Positions 6,384 to 11,442 of a stretch of DNA of 11,442 nucleotides are shown here, one piece after another. How positions within the stretch are numbered: position 1 is the stretch's first letter; each line of letters begins with the position of its first letter. The stretch comes from Verrucomicrobiota bacterium (GTDB lineage Bacteria > Verrucomicrobiota > Kiritimatiellia > B70-G9): the NCBI GenBank assembly GCA_003641465.1, contig QNAJ01000028.1:1-11442 (forward strand), given 5' to 3'. The position numbers were made by a program, and so were the translations under genes. The notes beneath the pieces are model-generated. The model saw only the letters and a list, made by a program, of their open reading frames with translations, had not been told where the DNA came from and searched no databases.

Positions 6384-7735
6384 AACTCAAGTGAAAGACG
6401 GGACCGAATCTGCTCCAGGGTACGCCGCACGGCACCCTGCTTTTCGCGCACCACATTCAGAGCCTTTCGCCCATATTCTTCCCGCAAAGCCGGGTCGCGC
6501 AGCAGTTTCTCTATCGCTTCAGACAGTTCCTGCTCGTCGGTTATCACCAGCAACGCCTGCGCATCAAGAAAATCACGGGCGACCACCGGGAAATTCTGCA
6601 GGTTGGGCCCGGTGATGACCGGACGGCCGAACTGGGCCGGCTCAATAAAATTCTGGCCGCCCCGCTGGGTGAGACTCTTGCCCACGAATACGATATCCGC
6701 CCAGCGATAGAAGCCGCGCAATTCCCCGGTCGTGTCGGCGAGCAGCACGTCATAATCGTCCGCCCCGGATTCCGATTCGACCGCGCTGCGCAGGGCGTAT
6801 CTCACGCCGTGGGACGCGAGCAGCGCTGTAATTTCCCCGGTTCGTTCCACGTGGCGGGGAACCAGTATCAGCCGCAGATCGGGATACGCGGGGCGCAGCT
6901 TCCTGTAGACCCTCACCAGGGCCTCTTCCTCGCCCGGCCAGGTGGACCCGCCGACCAGCAGCGTGCGGCCGCGGAATCCGACGCGACTCAGAACCCGCTC
7001 CACCACTTGGAAAACTTCTTCCCCGCCGGCCGGCACCTCGTACTTCGCACTGCCGACGACCAGAGTCCTCTCCGGCGACGCCCCCAGGCTGAGTAATCGT
7101 TCGCGATCCGTCTCACCCTGCACGCACAGCAGATCCACCATGGGCAGGAGTCGCCGGGTCATGAAACGTACTCTGCAGTAGTTCCGGTATGAGTGGTCCG
7201 AGATCCGGCCGTTGACCAGCACCACCGGTATACCGGAAAGCGTGCAATACCGCAGCAGGTTGGGCCACATTTCGCACTCCACCAGCAGCACCAGCGAAGG
7301 ACGAACCAGCCGGAGAAGCCCTTTCATCAGACAGGGACGATCCAGAGGAAAATACAGAATGATATCCTCATCGCGGAGCTGTTTCTCCGCCACCGCCCTG
7401 CCGGTGGAGGTGGTGGTGGTCACTACAAAGCTGGCATCCGGTTTCTTGCGGCGTATCTCCTCCATGAAGCGCAGCGCTACGAATATCTCCCCTACACTGA
7501 CCGCATGTATCCATACCCGGAACGCCGACTCCCGGGTCAATTTCCGCCGGGTGGACCGGTCGTAGAGAGTAATACGTTGCCAGAAATGTCGCCGATAGCC
7601 GCCCCGGCGCACCATGCGCACCACAAAACGCGGCAGGAGAAAGATGAACACCACCGGGAACAGCAGATTGTAGAGCCACCACACCGGGCTGCGGGCGCAC
7701 TGAAGTGCCTGGCGGTCTTTCGGAAAACTCATCAT
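6380..7735 (-). CDS. waaA: 3-deoxy-D-manno-octulosonic acid (Kdo) transferase
   Basis: WaaA (KdtA, family GT30) transfers Kdo from CMP-Kdo to the lipid A precursor at the inner face of the cytoplasmic membrane. One N-terminal hydrophobic segment (about residues 19-41, WWLYNLLFPVVFIFLLP) should anchor it. Family motifs in order: WIHAVSVGE with the catalytic Glu at about 83, VVTTTTSTGR, LYFPLD, VECEMWPN, NGRISDHSYRNY, VGSAKYE, GGSTWPGEEE, and FVGKSLTQRGGQNFIEPA near 351-367, then GPNLQNF. Two positions vary from the commonest form: GGQN for GGHN, and STWPGEE for STHPGEE. Length 451 is slightly above the usual 420-430 because of a longer N-terminus. The start is ambiguous among GTG 7738, ATG 7735 and ATG 7732, which are consecutive codons; AGAGGG at 7750-7745 serves all of them. 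It begins about 20 bases after xerC and its stop overlaps murB. Its presence implies a Kdo-bearing lipid A. Confidence 0.95.
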   Translation of the reverse strand: MMSFPKDRQALQCARSPVWWLYNLLFPVVFIFLLPRFVVRMVRRGGYRRHFWQRITLYDRSTRRKLTRESAFRVWIHAVSVGEIFVALRFMEEIRRKKPDASFVVTTTTSTGRAVAEKQLRDEDIILYFPLDRPCLMKGLLRLVRPSLVLLVECEMWPNLLRYCTLSGIPVVLVNGRISDHSYRNYCRVRFMTRRLLPMVDLLCVQGETDRERLLSLGASPERTLVVGSAKYEVPAGGEEVFQVVERVLSRVGFRGRTLLVGGSTWPGEEEALVRVYRKLRPAYPDLRLILVPRHVERTGEITALLASHGVRYALRSAVESESGADDYDVLLADTTGELRGFYRWADIVFVGKSLTQRGGQNFIEPAQFGRPVITGPNLQNFPVVARDFLDAQALLVITDEQELSEAIEKLLRDPALREEYGRKALNVVREKQGAVRRTLEQIRSRLSLEL

Positions 7736-7755
7736 CACTCCCAGCCCTCTCCGGT

Positions 7756-8757
7756 TCAGGCCCGCGGGTGTGCCTGCTGGTAAACCTCCTTCAATCTCTC
7801 CACACTCACATGGGTATAAATCTGGGTGGTGGACAGAACCGCATGTCCCAGCAGTTCCTGTACGCTTCGCAGGTCAGCGCCGTTGTCCAGCATGTGCGTA
7901 GCGAAGCTGTGCCGCAGCACGTGGGGGTAGACCGGCCACCCGATTCCCGCAGTCCGTGAGTAGTCCCGGATCAGCCGTTCCACCGAACGCGCGGTGAGCC
8001 GTCCGCCGTTCCGATTAAGGAACACCGCCGGCGGCCTGCCGCCCCGTCCTAAAGCCTTCAGATATCCCGCCCGGGCTTCCAGAGCGCGGCGCAACGCTTC
8101 AGCCGCCGGCCCCCCGAGGGGACAGAGACGCTCCTTCCGCCCCTTGCCACGCACCACTACCACTCCGGAAAGAAAATCCACCGCACTTTCGGGGAAGCTG
8201 ACCAGTTCGCCCACCCGCATGCCTGTACTGTAAAGAACCTCCAGGATGGCGGTATCCCGGACACACTTGTATTCCCGCCAGGCCGCCTGCCGCGGTGAAC
8301 GGGGAGGAGGCTGCTGCTCGTACCAGCGGCGTGGGGCCTCCAACAGCGCCAGCACTTCCTTCACCGTCATCACTCGGGGCAGGCTGCGCCTTCTCTTCGG
8401 GCCCCGTGTCCCGGCGAAGGGATTCGCCTCCACCCGCTGCTCGCGGACCAGATACCGATAGAACGACCGCAGGCTGGAAAGCTTCCTCATCGCCGTGGTG
8501 GAAGCCCTCCCGCTCTGCTGCACCAATGCCAGAAAGTGCCGCGCCGCGAATCGGTCCACCTCGCCCCAGGGAAAAGGAGCTTTGCGTTCCCAGCCCCAAC
8601 GGCTCACGATGAACTGCCCGATATCCATCAGATAGTTCCTCACGGTGTGCTCCGATGCGTTCTTCTCCGCCCGGAGATAACGCACGTACGCGCGTACCGC
8701 CGGATCACTGTACGCCTTCTTGAGCGTAGTCCCCGGCTGCCGCTCATCCTCCCCCAT
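7756..8757 (-). CDS. xerC: XerC/XerD-type tyrosine recombinase
   Basis: This is a 333-residue site-specific recombinase, most likely one of the pair that resolves chromosome dimers at dif. The N-terminal SAM-like core-binding domain covers about residues 18-107 (AYVRYL, SEHTVRNYL, LSSLRSFYRYL). The C-terminal catalytic domain shows the full set: Arg181 in STGMRVGEL, Lys205 in RGKGRKER, His279 and Arg282 in HVLRHSFATH, His305 in LLGH, and the nucleophile Tyr314 in QIYTHVS. It is about 30 residues longer than typical XerC, mostly from a Pro/Arg/Gln-rich insertion around residues 141-164, just before the CVRDTAIL helix. The start chosen is ATG 8757 with GGAGG at good spacing, overlapping topA by 14 bases. 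Position beside dprA and topA, as in many bacteria, favours a housekeeping Xer over a phage or integron integrase. XerC versus XerD cannot be settled from sequence alone. Confidence 0.9.
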   Translation of the reverse strand: MGEDERQPGTTLKKAYSDPAVRAYVRYLRAEKNASEHTVRNYLMDIGQFIVSRWGWERKAPFPWGEVDRFAARHFLALVQQSGRASTTAMRKLSSLRSFYRYLVREQRVEANPFAGTRGPKRRRSLPRVMTVKEVLALLEAPRRWYEQQPPPRSPRQAAWREYKCVRDTAILEVLYSTGMRVGELVSFPESAVDFLSGVVVVRGKGRKERLCPLGGPAAEALRRALEARAGYLKALGRGGRPPAVFLNRNGGRLTARSVERLIRDYSRTAGIGWPVYPHVLRHSFATHMLDNGADLRSVQELLGHAVLSTTQIYTHVSVERLKEVYQQAHPRA

Positions 8758-11347
8758 CGCCACCCTCCGACTGCGGAAGCACGCCGTATTTCGATGCCAG
8801 ACGTTTCAATATTGCCACCTGCCGCGGAGAAAGCTGCCGCCCGTTCCCGTACTGCTGCCGTACCGATTCAAAGAACCTGCGGTCATCCCACTCCCGGCCG
8901 CGAACCTTACGCGGCGGATCCCACTCCGTGACCGACCCCAGGCTTTCCAGCAGCCGCTCCACTTCGCGGTCATCCGCACGCGGCGGCGGCTGGAGACCGA
9001 ATCGCCGGGCCAGCTCCTCCGGACCGCCAAGCTGATCGGCGTACTTCAGAAGCAGCCGATCCAGATAGCGCGTCTGATTGGCACTCAGAGGACGGCCTCC
9101 CTGCACCTGGCGCTGCAGCGACTCCACGAAACGCCGGTCGTCGAAAGTCCTCCGTCCTACCCGGCGCGGCGGCTCGAATTTCACCCCGGCCAATGCCCGC
9201 AGTTTTTCCGCCGCCAGCCGCGCCTCGGCATCCTCAAGCTGTGACCGGTCTGTCTCCCGGCGTTCCAGCAGATCCGCCAGGCCCTGTTCCCGCAGGAATT
9301 CTTCGATCTCCGGAACCTGGTCCGCGTAGCCTGCTGCGATGGAAGCCAGGACCTTGAATTGCGTCTCGGATATGCCGTCGGGTTTCTGGGAATACTGACG
9401 GCGGATGGAGTTGACGAAACGTTGCTCGCGTGACCGGGTGGTCCCCGGAGCTTTTTTCCAATCCTTCACCTGTTCGAGAAGTTCCAGCAGTCTCCCCACC
9501 TGGTTGCGGTCCGCCGACGGTCCCCGGGCCTGCTCCAGCCACGAGCGCAGGTTGCGGTAAAATGAGTTCAACATGTCCAGACGCTCAGCGCGACCGCGTT
9601 CGATTTCGTCAAGTTGCTCCTCCATCCGCGCGGTGAAACCCACGTCGAACAATTGCGGCAGGTGAGTGACCAGGAACTCGTTAACCTGTTCGCCCAGGCG
9701 CGTGGGTTTGAGCGCCCGCTTCTCTTTGACCACATACTTGCGCTGGTAGAGCGTACTTATGATCTGCGCATAGGTGCTCGGCCGGCCGACACCGTTCTGC
9801 TCCAGGGCCCGGATGAGCGTGGCCTCGGTATAGCGCGGCGGAGGCCTGGTTTCCTTCTCCTCGGTCCGCGTACGCCGGCAGCGCAAGGGATCTCCTTCCG
9901 CCAGCGGCGGAAGCGCTGCGACCACGTGTTCCTCTTCTTCCCTGTCCTCTTTTTCCCCTGCCGGACCATTTGCTCCCGAAGAGTCACCGCCGCGTATCTG
10001 CTTCTCGTCCATCACGGCCGTAAACCCGGGGAAGACCGTGCGCGACGAAACTACGTGAAACAGGTAATCCGCACGGAGATGTTCTGCGATCCGGTCCGAG
10101 GTGTCGCCCTCCGCGACCTCTTCCGTGCGCCGCGCCGCTAGGTCCACCTGTATCTGCTCCACCCGCGCGGGGGCCATCTGGCTGGCAACGAAACGGCGCC
10201 AGACCAGATTATACAGCTTCCAGTCTTCCTCTTTGAGCCGGCCCTTCAGCTCGTCGGGATGACGTGTAACGTCGGTGGGCCGGATCGCCTCATGGGCTTC
10301 CTGCGCGCCGGGGCGACTGCGGTACACATTGGGCCGCGCGGGCACGAACTCCGGGCCGAACCGGTCGGCGATAAGGCGGCGGCACGCCTGGCGCGCCTCG
10401 TCCGCCACCCTGACCGAATCGGTACGCATGTAGGTTATCAGCCCCACCGGGCCCTCGCCGATGTCCACTCCTTCGTAGAGCCGCTGCGCAATCCGCATGG
10501 TGCGCGCGGGAGTGAAACCGAAATATCGTGAGGCCGCCTGCTGTAACGTGCTGGTGATGAAAGGCGGCGGCGGCCGCCGGCGTACTTCGCGCCGGTTGAC
10601 TTTCACTACGGAGAAGCTTCTCCGCAAGCACTCCGCGGCTACGGCCTCAGCCGTATCCCGGCTGTCAAGCTCCGCCTTGCGGTCACCAATACGGCTCAAC
10701 CGGGCCTCGAACGGCGGGCCCTGCCGGTCTTCTCTCTCCAGCTCGGCGAATACCAGCCAATACTTCCGGCTGACAAACCCGCGGATCTCCCGCTCGCGCT
10801 CGCATACCAGCCGCAGGGCCACCGATTGTACTCTCCCGGCACTCGCCGCTCCTTTCACCCGACGCCACAGAAGGGGACTGACCATGTAACCAACCAGACG
10901 GTCGAGTACCCGCCGGGCCTGCTGGGATTCCACCCTCCGCATGTCAATCGGGCCGGGATGACGAAAGGCCTCCTTTATCGCCGATGCGGTGATCTCGTTG
11001 TAGCTCACCCGGTAGAAGCGATCCCGCGGCACGGACTTGCCCAGCTCCTCCTGCAGATGCCATGCAATGGCTTCCCCCTCGCGGTCAGGGTCGGGAGCCA
11101 GGTAGATGTGCTCAGCGCTTCGGGCCGCCTTCAGCAGATCGCTGAGCACCCTGCGGCGCGCCGGAATTACCACGTAATGCGGCCGGAATCCATTCTGGAT
11201 CTCAACCCCCAGGTTCTGCTCCGGCAGGTCGCGGACATGGCCCATGGAAGGCTTGACGCGATAGCCGGAGCCCAGAATTTTCCCGATAGTACGGGCCTTG
11301 GCCGGAGATTCCACTATGACCAGATCCGCCAAATGCTCCCTCTGCAA
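8744..11347 (-). CDS. topA: Type IA DNA topoisomerase I with a non-zinc C-terminal repeat region
   Basis: The 867-residue protein relaxes negative supercoils by cutting and passing one DNA strand. The N-terminal TOPRIM domain shows VESPAKA with Glu13 and the metal-binding DPDREGE motif (Asp86, Asp88, Glu90). The catalytic tyrosine is Tyr306 in ITYMRTDS, followed by HEAIRPT (351-358) and NGVGRPSTYA (518-527), all standard for bacterial TopA. An acidic linker covers about 452-475. From about 619 to 857 the usual CxxC zinc ribbons are missing: the whole protein has only four scattered cysteines. Instead there are three diverged copies of a helical module, described separately. The start is TTG, immediately after the dprA stop, with AGGG 8 bases upstream; the conserved TOPRIM start begins nine residues later, so little sequence can be missing. 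The 3' end overlaps xerC. The catalytic core looks intact and the protein should be active; the role of the tail is unknown. Confidence 0.96.
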   Translation of the reverse strand: MQREHLADLVIVESPAKARTIGKILGSGYRVKPSMGHVRDLPEQNLGVEIQNGFRPHYVVIPARRRVLSDLLKAARSAEHIYLAPDPDREGEAIAWHLQEELGKSVPRDRFYRVSYNEITASAIKEAFRHPGPIDMRRVESQQARRVLDRLVGYMVSPLLWRRVKGAASAGRVQSVALRLVCEREREIRGFVSRKYWLVFAELEREDRQGPPFEARLSRIGDRKAELDSRDTAEAVAAECLRRSFSVVKVNRREVRRRPPPPFITSTLQQAASRYFGFTPARTMRIAQRLYEGVDIGEGPVGLITYMRTDSVRVADEARQACRRLIADRFGPEFVPARPNVYRSRPGAQEAHEAIRPTDVTRHPDELKGRLKEEDWKLYNLVWRRFVASQMAPARVEQIQVDLAARRTEEVAEGDTSDRIAEHLRADYLFHVVSSRTVFPGFTAVMDEKQIRGGDSSGANGPAGEKEDREEEEHVVAALPPLAEGDPLRCRRTRTEEKETRPPPRYTEATLIRALEQNGVGRPSTYAQIISTLYQRKYVVKEKRALKPTRLGEQVNEFLVTHLPQLFDVGFTARMEEQLDEIERGRAERLDMLNSFYRNLRSWLEQARGPSADRNQVGRLLELLEQVKDWKKAPGTTRSREQRFVNSIRRQYSQKPDGISETQFKVLASIAAGYADQVPEIEEFLREQGLADLLERRETDRSQLEDAEARLAAEKLRALAGVKFEPPRRVGRRTFDDRRFVESLQRQVQGGRPLSANQTRYLDRLLLKYADQLGGPEELARRFGLQPPPRADDREVERLLESLGSVTEWDPPRKVRGREWDDRRFFESVRQQYGNGRQLSPRQVAILKRLASKYGVLPQSEGGDGGG
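8764..8768 (-). promoter_or_regulatory. Ribosome binding site for xerC (decides the start)
   Basis: GGAGG sits 6 bases before the ATG at 8757, within the last codons of topA. An in-frame GTG at 8763 would directly abut this motif and so is too close, which favours the ATG. Confidence 0.65.
8777..9493 (-). repeat. Three diverged protein-level repeats in the TopA C-terminus
   Basis: Aligning the TopA tail by eye gives three units: residues 619-690 (9493-9278), 707-784 (9229-8996) and 796-857 (8962-8777). Each has a Leu-rich helix, then an aromatic residue with a proline (DWKKAP, KFEPP, EWDPP), then RxF with a Ser two or three residues on (QRFVNSIRRQY, RRFVESLQRQ, RRFFESVRQQY), then Gly-x-x-(L/I)S-x-x-Q, then a helix ending in Y or KY. 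The copies are clearly related in protein but not near-identical in DNA, so this is old internal duplication and not a recent tandem repeat. No Cys pairs or His clusters occur here. The pattern of FxxSL, Gly-x-LS and Q recalls short helical segments of some phage and DNA-associated proteins, but that comparison is from memory and unproven. A DNA-binding role is inferred from its position in place of the zinc ribbons. Confidence 0.75.
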
Positions 11348-11442
11348 TCATTCCGCCCTAATGTCCGCGGCGAGTTCCACAAGCCGGCCCGGTAGCATAC
11401 GGACCGCCCGCTTGAATTCAAGCCTCACCAGCAGCCGGCTGA
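11348..11442 (-). CDS. dprA: DprA (DNA-processing protein A), C-terminal fragment
   Basis: Only the last 30 or so codons are inside the window; the rest of the gene lies beyond the right edge. The visible end reads LLVRLEFKRAVRMLPGRL and then stops at TGA (11350-11348). This matches the last helix and wing of the DprA winged-helix domain, where a Leu-rich helix is followed by V-x-x-LPG-x. DprA family proteins bind incoming single-stranded DNA and load RecA during transformation. The assignment also rests on context, because dprA directly upstream of topA and a xer gene is a common bacterial gene order. The stop codon is followed with no gap, in the same frame, by the TTG start of topA, so the two are probably translationally coupled. 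The Rossmann-fold core is not visible, so the identification is good but not certain. Confidence 0.72.
   Translation of the reverse strand, partial: SRLLVRLEFKRAVRMLPGRLVELAADIRAE
11356..11359 (-). promoter_or_regulatory. Ribosome binding site for topA (supports TTG start)
   Basis: AGGG lies 8 bases before the TTG at 11347, inside the last codons of dprA. It supports the non-ATG start. No ATG or GTG in the topA frame is available before the conserved VIVESPAKA motif. Confidence 0.5.

Noticed and set aside
7756..8757. Tyrosine recombinase as an integrase of a mobile element or integron
   Set aside because: No attachment repeats, excisionase, cassette array or phage genes are visible. It overlaps topA in a housekeeping gene order and lacks the long N-terminal arm-binding domain of phage integrases.
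8777..9493. TopA repeat region as a recent DNA tandem repeat or assembly artefact
   Set aside because: The copies are similar in protein pattern but differ widely in bases and length, so they are old and under selection.
11345..11350. A dprA-topA fusion, since the stop and the next start are in the same frame
   Set aside because: A clear TGA separates them, TopA starts at its normal N-terminus, and nothing suggests stop-codon readthrough. Coupled translation explains the arrangement.

Overview
This GC-rich window is packed with nine genes, all on the minus strand and read from high to low coordinates. In transcription order they are: the 3' end of dprA (cut by the window edge), topA, a xerC-type recombinase gene, waaA (kdtA), murB, sufS, sufU, a gene for a secreted DUF4139 protein, and an ArnT/PMT-like membrane glycosyltransferase gene. 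No stretch longer than about 110 bases lacks a gene, and I see no tRNA, rRNA, CRISPR array, transposon or prophage.

The source looks like a Gram-negative bacterium with lipopolysaccharide (WaaA) and peptidoglycan (MurB). It uses SufU-type rather than IscU-type Fe-S scaffolding chemistry. WaaA together with SufU, a TopA without zinc ribbons, and a DUF4139 protein suggests a deep-branching diderm, for example the Planctomycetota-Verrucomicrobiota-Kiritimatiellota-Lentisphaerota group. That placement is inference; no marker in the window proves it.

Layout. Positions 7756-11442 are a DNA-metabolism block: DprA (uptake of single-stranded DNA into recombination), topoisomerase I and the XerC-like recombinase (chromosome dimer resolution). 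Positions 5370-7735 are an envelope block: WaaA adds Kdo to lipid A and MurB makes UDP-MurNAc. Positions 3567-5260 are a cysteine desulfurase and its zinc sulfur acceptor. Positions 1-3570 are exported or membrane proteins: an uncharacterised DUF4139 protein with a C-terminal coiled coil, and a polytopic glycosyltransferase.

Genes abut or overlap at nearly every junction: dprA TGA directly followed by topA TTG; topA/xerC 14-base overlap; waaA/murB 4-base GTGA overlap; sufU/DUF4139 4-base ATGA overlap; DUF4139 TAG directly followed by GTG. This points to one long co-transcribed and translationally coupled unit. The only real gap is about 109 bases before sufS, where a weak sigma70-like promoter can be read.

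The most unusual feature is the TopA C-terminus. The cysteine zinc ribbons are absent, and three diverged copies of a roughly 60-80-residue helical module take their place. Other points are a Cys in place of the catalytic Ser of MurB, and a SufS/SufU pair that keeps every residue needed for the zinc-ligand-swap mechanism.
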